Origin: Microbacterium pseudoresistens
GTDB lineage: Bacteria > Actinomycetota > Actinomycetes > Actinomycetales > Microbacteriaceae
Length of the DNA stretch: 64,000 bases
Assembly (NCBI RefSeq): GCF_013409745.1
Contig: NZ_JACCBH010000001.1
Span: forward strand, 2,850,492-2,914,491
Direction of reading: 5' to 3'
The notes beneath the pieces were generated by a model. The model was not told the origin of the DNA, did not search any database, and was given only the letters and a program-made list of their open reading frames with translations. The first letter of the stretch is position 1. Every line of letters begins with the position of its first letter. A program made the position numbers and the translations under genes. Positions 1 to 9,200 of this stretch are shown in pieces.

Positions 1-2
1 AT

Positions 3-344
3 TTCCGCGCGATGCTCGATGAGCGCGGCGTGCTGGGCTCCGACCGCCTGCGCACGCACGAGCCTGGGCGGCGTATCGAGGTCGCCGGTCTCGTCACCCA
101 TCGTCAGCGTCCTTCGACGGCCGGGGGCGTGACCTTCCTCAATCTCGAAGACGAGCACGGCCTCGTCAACGTGGTGTGCTCGCAGGGCGTGTGGATGCGG
201 TATCGCCGTGTCGCACGGGAATCTCCCGCGCTCATCGTGCGCGGGATCCTGGAGCGCAGTCGCGAGGGCGTGACCAACGTGCTCGCCGACGCCTTCGAAG
301 ATCTGCGGGTCGGCGTCTCGCACCGATCCCGCGACTTCCAGTGA
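3..344 (+). CDS. dnaE2: Error-prone DNA polymerase III alpha subunit DnaE2/ImuC, C-terminal fragment
   Basis: The 5' part lies outside the window; only the last ~114 codons are present. The fragment carries the C-terminal OB-fold typical of DnaE2, with the family stretches VAGLVTHRQRP and GGVTFLNLEDEHG followed by VNVVCSQGVW. DnaE2 is the translesion polymerase of the ImuA'-ImuB-DnaE2 mutasome used during SOS mutagenesis in actinobacteria. It ends at a TGA, 13 bp from the end of a convergent gene. Assignment to DnaE2 rather than replicative DnaE1 rests on these motifs and is quite secure; upstream imuA/imuB cannot be seen. Confidence 0.9.
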   Translation, partial: FRAMLDERGVLGSDRLRTHEPGRRIEVAGLVTHRQRPSTAGGVTFLNLEDEHGLVNVVCSQGVWMRYRRVARESPALIVRGILERSREGVTNVLADAFEDLRVGVSHRSRDFQ

Positions 345-357
345 TTCGATGTGTCGT

Positions 358-786
358 TCACCAGAAGCGGTGCGGTGCGGGCTTCTCCGTGCGATCCACG
401 CCACTCCACCACGACGCCTCAGCACCGGCATCCGCTGCGGCACGCTCTGCACCCGACAACGCATCCGCGGCGCCATCGCCCCCGCTCACCGGTTCCACCG
501 ACATCGGCACGACCGTCAGTTCGGTGCGCGCCGTGCCCGCCCGCCCCGCCGATATCGCGCACGCCTCGACCCTGGCGCGGGAGACCCGGCCGCGTTCCGT
601 CGTCGGAAGCCCCGCGGCAGGCACCGAATAGCGCACCCCGGTGGCGATGTCCGTCACGACGAGCCGCCGTGCCTCATCCGGGTCCGCCGCGATGTCGATC
701 ACCGTGCCTGCCGCGAGGGGTGCGGCAAGAGGCAGCGTGAGTATGAACGGGGCCGTCATCCCTCCACTGTCGTGCAGGCGGGGCAC
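358..786 (-). CDS. Hypothetical protein
   Basis: A 142-codon frame convergent with dnaE2 and downstream of the flavin reductase gene. No family is recognised. The N-terminal half looks like a beta-rich fold (repeated short V/I stretches such as TVIDIAADP and RLVVTDI); the C-terminal third is Ala/Gly-rich. The GTG at 786 has an AGAGGG about 9 nt upstream. An ATG at 759 is the alternative start, but its GGAGGG abuts the codon with no spacing. No signal peptide or membrane segment is seen. Function unknown. Confidence 0.55.
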   Translation of the reverse strand: MPRLHDSGGMTAPFILTLPLAAPLAAGTVIDIAADPDEARRLVVTDIATGVRYSVPAAGLPTTERGRVSRARVEACAISAGRAGTARTELTVVPMSVEPVSGGDGAADALSGAERAAADAGAEASWWSGVDRTEKPAPHRFW

Positions 787-816
787 GGGGGCAAGCCCTC
801 TGGCGACGGACGGGTC

Positions 817-1323
817 TCAGGCGTCGAGCGAGACGGCGGAGCCGAGGCGGTCGTACTGGCGATCGTGGTAGACGAGCGGCTCGCCTTCGGTGCCCTCGAG
901 CACCTCGAGCACGTCGGCGAGCACGAGCACGGAGCCGCCGACGGCGGTGGTCTCGCGGGTGCGTGCGCGCAGGGCCACGCGGGCGCGCGAGAGGAACGGC
1001 TCACCGGTGGGCAACGTGATCCACCCCTGTTCGGGAGTGAACCGGGGCTGGCCGGTACGAGCGAACGCATCGGCCAGCTCCTCCTGACCGGTGGTGAGGA
1101 AGTGCACGACGAAGCTCGGAGCCGACAGGATGCCACCGGCGCTTCCCGTGGCGCGCGTCACCGAGAAGACCAGCACGGGCGGATCGGCGCTCACGGACGC
1201 GACGCTGGACAGCGTCAGGCCGACGGGGCCGGCCGTCGTCGTCGCGGCGATCAGGGCCACACCCGCCGGATGACGGCGGAACGCGCCCTTGAACTCATCG
1301 ACCAGCGCCTCGCCTGCAGACAT
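817..1323 (-). CDS. Flavin reductase family protein (FMN-binding)
   Basis: 168 residues, matching the single-domain flavin reductase-like (HpaC/DIM6) split-barrel family that reduces FMN/FAD with NAD(P)H, often for a partner monooxygenase. Visible family features are the N-terminal HPAGVALIAATT strand, the GLTLSSVASVSADPP segment (flavin-binding SxxxxSxxPP-type region), and VVHFLTTGQEELADAF. The ATG at 1323 is chosen because AGGAGAG lies just upstream; a longer frame to 1380 adds a low-complexity tail. No partner oxygenase is adjacent, so its physiological partner is unknown. Confidence 0.85.
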   Translation of the reverse strand: MSAGEALVDEFKGAFRRHPAGVALIAATTTAGPVGLTLSSVASVSADPPVLVFSVTRATGSAGGILSAPSFVVHFLTTGQEELADAFARTGQPRFTPEQGWITLPTGEPFLSRARVALRARTRETTAVGGSVLVLADVLEVLEGTEGEPLVYHDRQYDRLGSAVSLDA

Positions 1324-1448
1324 CTCTCCTTCTTTCCCGGCGGTCCCGGAAGATCCGCCGCTGCTTTCACGGTATTCCAACGCTCGGCGATCGCGAATTC
1401 ATCCCGTCATGTGTCCGTGCGCATCGGCGATGCGCGTACGCTCGACGG

Positions 1449-1667
1449 ATGGGCGCACCCCGGGGCTTCTCGTACACCGAGCGCGGATCCGAGATCGTCA
1501 TCACCCATCACGGTGTCAAAGCGGCGGTGCTGCGAGGCCGGCGTGCCGAGGAGTTCCTCGCAGATGTCGAATCAGGCGATCCGCAGCTGCTGATGGCGCG
1601 CCTCACCGGCGACTACCGCCACGGCAACGAGCGCACAGCCAAACGCCACCCCCGCAACGCCCGCTGA
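1449..1667 (+). CDS. Small conserved-type hypothetical protein
   Basis: 72 codons, divergent from the flavin reductase. The product begins MGAPRGFSYTERGSEIVI and continues with VKAAVLRGRRAEEFLADVE, a compact basic alpha/beta sequence with no membrane segment. I recognise the style (short actinobacterial HGVKAAVLRG-type proteins of unknown role) but no named family. The frame is internally plausible, with strong GC bias in third codon positions. Function unknown. Confidence 0.55.
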   Translation: MGAPRGFSYTERGSEIVITHHGVKAAVLRGRRAEEFLADVESGDPQLLMARLTGDYRHGNERTAKRHPRNAR

Positions 1668-1745
1668 CGCCGTCGACCGCGCGGTTCTCACCGGCGCTGT
1701 CGGGGTCGGCGGCGGGCACTCAGATCGCGTCGGTGATGAAGCTTG

Positions 1746-2202
1746 TCAGGCCTTCTCCGCGCCCGCCGCGCGCTCGACGATCTCACTCAGTTGCTCCCAT
1801 GCCTTCTCGGTCGGATCGGTGAGCGCGTACGAGGTCGGCCAGAAGCCGCTCGGGTCATCGAGCTCGGCGTGCGCTCACTCCGAAGGTTGAGTAGCGCTCC
1901 TTGTCCATCTGGCCGCTGCGGAAGAAACACCACGGGCTTGCCGCCACGTGCATAACCGGGCTGCCCGTAGTAGAGCTTCGGTGCGAGGTCGGGCGCTACG
2001 GTCGTCACGATCGCGTGCACACGCTCCGCCATCTCACGGTCCCCGTCCGGCATCTGCGCGACCTTCGCGAGCAACTCGGCTTCTTCAGCCGCTGCCTTCT
2101 CGGCGCCCTTGGCACGCTTCGCCTCCGCTTTGAGCCGGCGGCGCGCTCCTTCATCGCCTTGCGCTCTTCGGCGGAGAATCCGCCGGTGTCGTCCTTCGTC
2201 AT
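1746..2202 (-). pseudogene. DUF1801-like protein, broken by frameshifts
   Basis: Reading the minus strand from the ATG at 2202, a coherent protein appears only if the frame is changed three times. It begins MTKDDTGGFSAEERKAMKER, shifts near 2136 to AEAKRAKGAEKAAAEEAELL and then MAERVHAIVTTVAPDL and KLYYGQPGYARGGK. It shifts again near 1925 (an extra T in the VVFF codons), and again near 1868 before ELDDPSGFWPTSYALTDPTE, ending at TGA 1746-1748. The GQPGYARGGK and GFWPTSYAL blocks are those of DUF1801/YdhG-like small proteins. Three indels in 150 codons point to decay, or to a poorly sequenced stretch. It lies about 110 bp outside the integrated element. Confidence 0.75.
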
Positions 2203-2271
2203 CGTTGCGTCTCCGTCTCTCCGTTGCGACGTGCATCCACGTTATCGACAAGAAGCGACTCCGACACGACG

Positions 2272-2309
2272 AAACCCAGGCGAGAAACTTTCTCTCACCT
2301 GGGCTTTTT
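2272..2309. terminator. Rho-independent terminator-like hairpin left of attL
   Basis: A near-perfect hairpin: CCCAGG (2275-2280) pairs with CCTGGG (2298-2303) and GAGAAA (2282-2287) with TTTCTC (2289-2294). It is flanked by a T run on the plus strand (2305-2309) and GGGTTT on the minus strand, so it may work in both directions. On the minus strand it sits directly after the displaced tRNA-Pro 3' end, where the original tRNA terminator would have been before integration. Confidence 0.7.
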
Positions 2310-2311
2310 AC

Positions 2312-2354
2312 GTCGGGCTGACAGGATTTGAACCTGCGACCCCTTGACCCCCAG
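2312..2354 (-). repeat. attL: displaced 3' end of tRNA-Pro
   Basis: These 43 bp are identical to 16074-16116, the 3' part (anticodon 3' arm, variable region, T arm, acceptor 3' strand) of the intact tRNA-Pro gene. The identity stops at 2311 and 2355. This is the standard signature of tyrosine-integrase insertion into a tRNA gene: the host's own 3' end is pushed to the far end of the element. The copy lacks the D arm and the 5' half, so it cannot be a tRNA. Confidence 0.93.
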
Positions 2355-2667
2355 GTATCGCGTTCAGGCCAGATCGTTGATTTTCCGGGCATCTCTGCCC
2401 TTCAAACGCCGTCATTTCACGTCATGGCTTGCATGCATTGCATGGTTCTGGTCCCGGTTTGGTCCCGGTTGGTTCGCTGTCTAGAAATAGAGTCTTGAGA
2501 GCCATGGCGCTTGCGGAATCTCATCGCAAAGGTACGGCTGCGCCGCGTGGCTCGAACATGACTCGCCTTGAGACTCTCACCTAGGTCGACCATCGCGGCA
2601 ACTGCGGTTGTCATCGTAGGCCGTGGTCGGACGCTTGCGCGACATCGAACCACGGGAGAATATGCAC
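2355..2667. other. Left-end non-coding segment of the element
   Basis: About 310 bp between attL and the kinase gene. I see no supportable gene here. It contains a pair of direct repeats (2450-2470, listed separately) and the ribosome-binding site of the kinase gene. It presumably holds integrase arm sites and the kinase promoter, but no convincing -35/-10 pair could be picked out. Confidence 0.5.
2450..2470 (+). repeat. Direct repeat pair near attL, possible integrase arm sites
   Basis: GGTCCCGGTT occurs at 2450-2459 and again at 2461-2470, an 11-bp period, about 100 bp inside the left attachment site. Tyrosine integrases with an N-terminal arm-binding domain bind short repeats at this sort of distance from the core. 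The role is inferred from position only. Confidence 0.4.
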
Positions 2668-3966
2668 ATGAGCAGCCCTAGCGAGCGGTACGAGATCCTC
2701 GACGTGTTCGGTGCACCCACCGAGCACGCGATCGTCGGGCGTGGCCGCGATCTGACGACAGGGATCGAGTACGCGGTCAAGATGCGCCGTGGCGGGGGGA
2801 ACGTCGAGCGCAGGTTCACACGTGAGGTCGAAGCGATGCGGGCAGCCTCTGGCCCGAACGTTATGCCTGTGATCGACGTTGACCCGGACGGCGAGTGGTA
2901 CACGATGCCAATCGCAAGGGGTGAACTCACCCCCGCCATCAAGGGCCTCTCCCTCAGCGACCGTGAGGAGCTCGCGCTCGCTGTCGTGCGCGCGGTGGCT
3001 CATGGGCTACACAGTTTCCATATGGAGGGTCGCGTCCATCGTGATCTGAAGCCGAAGAATATCCTGTGGTTCGACGATAGCAACGGTGCCCGATGGGTGG
3101 TGTCGGACTTCGGCATTGCTCGTAACGCGCCAGGATCGACGACCGCAGAGCTCACTCGACAAGGCAACCTGGTCGGGACGGAGCGGTGGGCCGCTCCCGA
3201 GCAACATGCCGACGCGCACTCCGCAACCCCGCGAACAGACGTGTACAGCGTCGGTGCCATTGTGGGCTGGATCATGACCGGCGAACTCCCGACGCCCGTG
3301 TACGTGCCGCTGCCGTCCGAGAGATATCGCACAGTGGTCACACGCGCTACCCGCAGGGCCCCAGGGCAGCGATATCCGACTGTCGACGACATGCTCCAAG
3401 CAATGGAGCATGAGCTCGAGGGCGGGAGCGGGCCGTTGAGCACTCAACTCGAGCGGCTCCTCAATGACCCGCTCGACGTCAAGGCGTTCAACGATTTCGC
3501 TCTCGCACATCGGGGGAACGGTGCCCTGTTCCTTCCCGAACTTCGCCGTATCGAACGATCGACGGTGAACACTTGGTTCGATGCGGATCCGGAGGGGATG
3601 ACGCAGTTCGCAGAGAGCATGTGTGATCTCCTGAAAGACGGTCAGGACGTAGGCGGGCTTCAACGAGAGGGACTCCGCCCTCCCTTGTTGTGGCTTCTCG
3701 ACGTGCTCCGCCACCTGGTGCGCCAACGAAGGCTTGACCTCGCAGAGTCATTGGCAAACGCGCTGTTCACTGCAGCGGAAGCCTACGATCAATACCCGGT
3801 CGGCGACGCCATCGCGCGTTGGCTAAAGGCTTTGTCGCATGAAGTTGCAGTGCAGGCCATGCTCAACGCGGTAGTTGCGTCATCCACGGAGAGCTATGTT
3901 CATTCCATCCTCGAAAATGACTGGAACGAACCCTCGAGCACGACGCTTCGTCGCTGGATGCTCTAG
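2668..3966 (+). CDS. Soluble Hanks-type Ser/Thr protein kinase
   Basis: 432 residues. The kinase domain fills about residues 8-250: ATP-binding Lys38 in EYAVK, catalytic loop HRDLKPKN at 124-131 (Asp126, Asn131), metal-binding SDFG at 146-149, and the APE-like segment GTERWAAPEQ at 170-179. The Gly-rich loop is degenerate (GAPTEHAIVGRG). The C-terminal ~180 residues match no domain I know and contain no membrane helix, PASTA or FHA module, unlike housekeeping PknB. The ATG at 2668 sits 8 nt after GGGAGA; ATG 2662 is an alternative. It is the first gene inside the element and is convergent with a membrane-protein gene. Kinases on islands can act in abortive infection (Stk2-like); that role is inference here. 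Confidence 0.88.
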   Translation: MSSPSERYEILDVFGAPTEHAIVGRGRDLTTGIEYAVKMRRGGGNVERRFTREVEAMRAASGPNVMPVIDVDPDGEWYTMPIARGELTPAIKGLSLSDREELALAVVRAVAHGLHSFHMEGRVHRDLKPKNILWFDDSNGARWVVSDFGIARNAPGSTTAELTRQGNLVGTERWAAPEQHADAHSATPRTDVYSVGAIVGWIMTGELPTPVYVPLPSERYRTVVTRATRRAPGQRYPTVDDMLQAMEHELEGGSGPLSTQLERLLNDPLDVKAFNDFALAHRGNGALFLPELRRIERSTVNTWFDADPEGMTQFAESMCDLLKDGQDVGGLQREGLRPPLLWLLDVLRHLVRQRRLDLAESLANALFTAAEAYDQYPVGDAIARWLKALSHEVAVQAMLNAVVASSTESYVHSILENDWNEPSSTTLRRWML

Positions 3967-4023
3967 ATCTCCCGGAGCGCGGGTGATCAGGGGTTGCATC
4001 GAGATCTCGTCCTATTGGCACGC

Positions 4024-5793
4024 TCAGGCATCAACCGGGTCGTCGACGACAATCTTGTACCCTTCAACTCGTGAGACGTACCCCCGTTTGCGTAACCTGA
4101 CGATGTACCGGATCACACGGAATGCGAGCACGCAGAAGAGCGCCACGGCATAGAGCACAGCCGCGCCAAGTATGAGGGCGGATAGCAGGAGTGGTGATGT
4201 TGCGAGGGTCTGCATCAGCGACCAGAAGCCTGCTTCCGGATCGGTCTGGCGCTGCTGCTCTATGAGCGCGAGGATGGACGGGATCGCCGGAATCGCTGCG
4301 AGAATTGCGACCGTCAACCCGAGCACTCCGAACCTGTTCGCCGCGCGCGCGGCACGCAGGCTCGCGCGCGTACTCGCCCTTTCACCGAGCATGCTCGCGC
4401 CGTTGCGGACAACTTCGAGAATCTCGAAGGCACCCAGCGCAGTCAGGACGTGGCGAGAGATGTCGCGTGCCGTTCCTGCGCGATGATGCGCGCCACGCAC
4501 TTCCTTCTCCAGTTCCAACACTCTGCGGTAAGTGCGCAATGTGTCTCGCTTGCCCGTCTGGAAGTCTGAGATCCGCTGTTCCAGCCTGCGCAGCCGCACG
4601 TAGACAAGCCCGATTCGTTCGTACAGCAGGGTGTGGTGGAGGTCCAGGATGCCGGCACGCCAGGCACGCAAGTGAAGCAGCACCACAGAGCCGCCGGTGG
4701 CGTGAATTCGCATGCCTGAGTGGATGCTCAGGTTAGGACCGGGGTCCAGTGTGACTTGATCGCTACTGCGCGGGACCTTGCGGATCGCGAGGTGCACGAC
4801 GTCCTGGGCGTGGTTGTCGACCCAGTCTGTGCAGCATGCTCCTGCCTGGACCATAATCATCGGATAGGTATAGAAGGGGCCGCCGACGAAAGCGCCGATT
4901 CCCCGCAAGATTCGACCGACAAGAACTTCCAGCCAGTCGTAGAGCGACGCGGGTTCCTCATGCTCGAAGACTCGGACCCTAACCCCTCCCTCTTGCTGCT
5001 CTGCCCACTCTCCCCCGGCCCATTTGGCACCCCGCGACGCATACGGCTCGGGCACTCGCGACGAGTGGAACAGCGGTGATCCTGGGAAGGATGCGTCGAT
5101 CGCATCTGCCGGCTTGCAACCTGGAGGTAGATGCACGCCGACGGTAATCTGCACAACACCCTCACGGTGCAGCATCAGCCGAGGCTCAAGAGTGATCGAC
5201 CTTTCTTTGTCACCGATTCGGATAGTGTGCTGCGTCGTGCGCAGGAACAACCGCACATAAGCGTCGAGGTCTTCTTGTTCGCTCCAGAAGAGATCATCAT
5301 CTATCTCTTTCTCCATGAGCGTGACCTTCTGTGCGTCCACGAGGATCTTCTCGACCTCGACACGCACAGATTCGAGCGACGAGTTTTCCTCGTCCCCGTC
5401 CGGAACGTCGTTGCGCTTTACATTGAGCAATCGGAGTACTCGGAACGCAGTCACCGGATGCGAGACAACGCCCCTCACCAAGGACGGCAGCCCGTTCAGG
5501 TTGTCGGTCCATGTCTTGAGCTGTCGAAGGCGGGTCAGGTCTCGTTCAATCCTCTCCAAGGACGGAGGCAGTCGCGCTGACCTGTCCGATGGCCACGCTG
5601 CGCTCACTGCGAGCTCGGTATCAAGGAGTTGCTTCGCCGCCTTACCGAGATCAATGGGTTTCGAAGTCGGAACAGTATGGGCGAAGTAGACAACCGCCTC
5701 TCCAAGCACCGCTTGGTGGAGGTTCTTGGACCTTGCCGGTACGGGCACGGCGTCTGTTGGGAGGTTCAGCGCTCGTCGGATCCAGTTCAGCAC
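4024..5793 (-). CDS. Hypothetical two-TM membrane protein of the element
   Basis: 589 residues from a GTG at 5793 preceded by AGGGGAG at good spacing; an upstream extension to 5916 has no such support. No family is recognised. The first ~400 residues are soluble and mixed alpha/beta. Residues from about 430 form long charged helices (GLVYVRLRRLEQRISDFQ and following), then two hydrophobic segments near the C-terminus (VLGLTVAILAAIPAIPSILA and LLLSALILGAAVLYAVALF) with a short basic tail. A long helix followed by two C-terminal TMs recalls CorA-like architecture, but no GMN motif is seen. Ends 57 bp from the convergent kinase gene. Function unknown; possibly a membrane effector. Confidence 0.72.
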   Translation of the reverse strand: MLNWIRRALNLPTDAVPVPARSKNLHQAVLGEAVVYFAHTVPTSKPIDLGKAAKQLLDTELAVSAAWPSDRSARLPPSLERIERDLTRLRQLKTWTDNLNGLPSLVRGVVSHPVTAFRVLRLLNVKRNDVPDGDEENSSLESVRVEVEKILVDAQKVTLMEKEIDDDLFWSEQEDLDAYVRLFLRTTQHTIRIGDKERSITLEPRLMLHREGVVQITVGVHLPPGCKPADAIDASFPGSPLFHSSRVPEPYASRGAKWAGGEWAEQQEGGVRVRVFEHEEPASLYDWLEVLVGRILRGIGAFVGGPFYTYPMIMVQAGACCTDWVDNHAQDVVHLAIRKVPRSSDQVTLDPGPNLSIHSGMRIHATGGSVVLLHLRAWRAGILDLHHTLLYERIGLVYVRLRRLEQRISDFQTGKRDTLRTYRRVLELEKEVRGAHHRAGTARDISRHVLTALGAFEILEVVRNGASMLGERASTRASLRAARAANRFGVLGLTVAILAAIPAIPSILALIEQQRQTDPEAGFWSLMQTLATSPLLLSALILGAAVLYAVALFCVLAFRVIRYIVRLRKRGYVSRVEGYKIVVDDPVDA

Positions 5794-5926
5794 TCGTGCT
5801 CCCCTCTGCTTGCTCGCGTTCGCGTCGAGTCCATTCTGCCGTGGGGCGCAGACAGAACTTCTTCTCGCTCGCCCACACGCGCGGCATCCCACGGAGAGGC
5901 CCGATTGCGAGGACACGCCGCCCGCC

Positions 5927-6187
5927 GTGGCACCGCGTTACGGCATTGGGAAGTCAACGGTCCTGCGCCTACTGAAAGACACGAACGTGCCCATGCGCCG
6001 ATAGCCGATCACGCCCAACCAAACTGTCCAGGCCGTCGTCCTCTACAAGGCGGGTAGGTCCTTGACGAATTTCGCGCGGGAGCTCGGCCTCGCCAAGCAG
6101 AGTGTGCGCCTTGCACTTCTACGGGCCGAAGTGTCGATGAGACCCAGTGGCCGACACACAGGTCAACCGCCCGGTAATGCAACCTAA
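5927..6187 (+). pseudogene. Remnant of a double-HTH (resolvase-tail-like) protein with an internal stop
   Basis: One continuous frame encodes two consecutive helix-turn-helix-like units, RYGIGKSTVLRLLKDTNVP (from 5936) and ARELGLAKQSVRLALLRAEV, separated by an in-frame TAG at 6002-6004 and closed by TAA at 6185-6187. The codon at the TAG follows PMRR, where CAG (Gln) would be expected, so a C-to-T change probably killed it. Tandem units of this kind occur at the C-terminus of some serine recombinases and phage HTH proteins. No start or N-terminal domain is visible, so this is a truncated relic within the element. Confidence 0.6.
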
Positions 6188-6192
6188 GTACA

Positions 6193-6215
6193 CAAAGTCC
6201 ACACTTTGCTATACT
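6193..6215 (+). promoter_or_regulatory. -10 box and overlapping palindromic operator of the large HTH gene
   Basis: TATACT at 6210-6215 lies 6 nt before the ATG at 6222, so transcription would start at or next to the start codon (leaderless mRNA). Immediately upstream is a perfect inverted repeat, CAAAGT (6193-6198), 4-nt spacer, ACTTTG (6203-6208), occupying the -35/-10 spacer. No good -35 hexamer is visible. This placement fits an operator, perhaps for the MerR/excisionase-type HTH encoded at the start of the downstream gene. Confidence 0.5.
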
Positions 6216-6221
6216 GGTGAT

Positions 6222-9200
6222 ATGGAGAGTGAAGATGGACTGAAGCCATTCCTGAACGTTCGTGAGACCGCGAAGCTCCTTGGGGTGCACGAAAACACCG
6301 TCAGGAACTGGGTCACAGCAGGCACCCTCGTGTCAGCTCGTGTTCCAGGCTCGACGCAGCATCGTTTTGCTCGAGAAGAGGTCCTGCGCCTTCAGAAGGA
6401 ACGCGGCTCGAGCGCTTCGTCGGTCGCACCCGCGCTCCGCACGGACGGGCCTGAGCTCATCACCGCCAACGAACTGAACGCCTGGGCTGCCCGCGATGAT
6501 GCGAAGACCGCCTTTCCCGAGCTGATGCGTCGTCTTCTCGCGGTGACTCCCGGGATCAGCAATCTGCAAGTCCGCGCCCACGAGGGTGTGGCTGCCTCTG
6601 GTTGGGACGGCACCGCCACGTCTGCAGGTAGTGCGTACCTTCCAGTCGGCGAGCTGCGCTTCGAGTTCGGCACGGACGCCAACCCGAAAGGAAAGGCTCA
6701 GAGCGACTACGACAAGCGGGTGCTCGCGCTCCCCGCTGACGCGAGTTCAGTCTTTGTCTTCGCAACGCCAAGGAACTGGGCTGGCGGTAACGCGTGGGCT
6801 TCCGATCGGGCCGCCGAGAAGAAGTTCTCTGACGTGAAGGCCATCGATGCGCACACTCTGGAGAGCTGGCTCCAAGAATCGCCGTCCGTACATCGTTGGA
6901 TTTCGGAGCGGCTAGGCTACCGACCGCGAGACGCACAGACCATCGAACGGTGGTGGCAGGCTTTTCAGGGTCGCACGACGGTGGCGCTCCCGGCTGGCTT
7001 CTTCGCGGCTGGACGCACCGCTGAGGGCGACGAGTTGCGTGCAACCCTGACCGCTGCAGGATCCGGCGATGCGATCTTGGCTATTCAAGCGCCGTGGCGC
7101 GATGAGGCCCTCGCCTTCACGTTCGCCGCCTTGGCTGCGCAGAACGACCTTCTGTACCGGGCCATTGTTGTCACCGATAGCGCCGCCTGGCAGCGGCTGG
7201 CCGAATCGCGGTCTCCTCTAATTCTCGTTCCGTTGTTTTCCGATGCGCCCGACCTCGCGGCCGCCGTCGACAACGGACATCGGGTGATCTTGATCGCCGA
7301 GCCTGGCGACATCATTCGAAACGCCAAGAAGATTGAGCTCCGCAAGATAGACCGCGCAACCGCTCGCGAGGCGCTTAAGGCCGTCGTGTCCGACTCGAAC
7401 AAGGCCGAGGCGATGGTGGCCCTCGCGCGTCGCAGTGTGCCCGCGCTCGTTCGTTCGGTCGCACGCGAGCCACGCTTCCGAGCCCCAGAGTGGGTCACCA
7501 ATACCGATCAAGCCGCTATCCTCGCACCGCTCGTTCTGGTTGGTTCGTGGGCGAACGCTGAAGGCGACCTCGCAGTGATCGAAAGACTGACCGGACGATC
7601 ACGCGACGATATCGATCGCCTTCTGAAAAGTCTCGCCGGCCGAGCGGATGCACCGTTCGTTCGTTCGGGCGGCACCTGGCGTGTCACCTCGCCTGCAGAG
7701 GCTGCTCTTCTCCTCCTACCGACGCTCACTGATGGTGAACTAGCGAGGTGGGCCGAGGTTGTCGCAGATGTCCTGTTGACACCGGACCCCTACCAGGGCA
7801 TGGATGCCGTCGCTCGTCTGACCGCGAGCACCCAAGGCACCAACCCGACCCATTCGGAGACGCTTAGGAAAGGCGTGGCGGACGGACTAGCGCTCGCCGC
7901 CGCGAGCGACGTCGAGCTTCCTGCTGACCTAGCCATGCAGGGGCGGGTCAGCCGGCTCATTCACGATCTACTTCAAGCTGCAAACGCCGACGACACAGGA
8001 ACGACCTGGGCTCGACTGGCCAGTGTCCTGCCCAGCTTGGCGGAAGCCGCCCCGGAGGTGTTTCAGGATGCGGTTGAACTCGACTTGGACCGCACCGACC
8101 CGATTCTTCGCACGATGTTCCAAGACAGCGGCGCGGACACTCTTTTCGGACCTTCGTCGCCACACCCCTACTTGCTATGGGCACTCGAGACGCTGTGCTG
8201 GTCGCCGACCTATTTCGGTCGGGCGGCAGCGCTTCTTGGAAGGCTGTCCGCACTGGATCCTGGTGGTCGGCTAAGCAATCGTCCGATCGAGAGCCTGCAG
8301 AATGTCGCCGCGGGCTGGTTGCCTCAGAGCGGCGCGAGCGTCGATGACAAACTCGCCGTCATCGCGCGTCTCATGCAGCGCGAACCCGATGTCGGCTGGA
8401 AGCTTGCCCTCGGCGTCTGGCCTGAGAGTCACGCAGTTGCTTTCCAGCCGCACTCTCCGACGTATCGCGACTGGTCGCCCATCCGGCAATCGGTCACCTA
8501 TGCGGACTGGGGGCATTTCGTTCATGAACTCGTGATCCTCGTCACCGCCGCTGCTGGGACCGACGCAGCACGCTGGAAAGAGCTTGTTCCGCAGATCGAT
8601 GAACTGCCGCCCCAGGAACGGGTCGCAGTCCTAGCCAAGCTCCGCGAGGTCATCGGCGCTCAAGACTGGTCGTCCGAAGACGTGTATGCGGTTTGGGAAA
8701 CGCTGAGCAGCGAGGCAGATCGGCACGAGGAGTACTCCGACGCCGAGTGGGCTATGCCCGCTGAGGACGTGGTCACGTTCCGCGAACTTGCCGACGCCCT
8801 CGCGCCCACCCAAGACGGGCGACGGTTCTCCAGTCTCTTCGACTGGCGGGCTCACGTACCCAATCTCAAGCTGGGCGACGAAGGATATGACATCGAACTC
8901 GCGCGACTTCAACGCGAGGCGCTCGACCACGTACTTGTGCTCGGCTCAGACGCACTGCGCTCGCTCACCATCGATGTCAAGACACCCCATGTCGTGGGTC
9001 GACTGCTCGCAGGCACGGCCAACGCGCCAGATCAAGAGATTCTCGGGTGGCTGAGTTCATCGGAGCCCAACTTGAATCAAGCAGCGTTGAACTACGTGAG
9101 CGTGAAGATCCACGAAGGCGGGATGCAGTGGCTGAAGGAAGCCTTCGCAAGCCCGGCGCTTCAGGAGGCCGAAGCTCGAGAGATTCTGATGGCGGCAGTG

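Noticed and set aside
349..1593. 414-codon plus-strand frame
   Set aside because: Antisense to the flavin reductase gene and its neighbour; composition is Arg/His-rich and no domain appears.
2312..2354. Second tRNA-Pro gene
   Set aside because: Only the 3' 43 bp are present; there is no D arm, no 5' acceptor strand and no complete anticodon arm.
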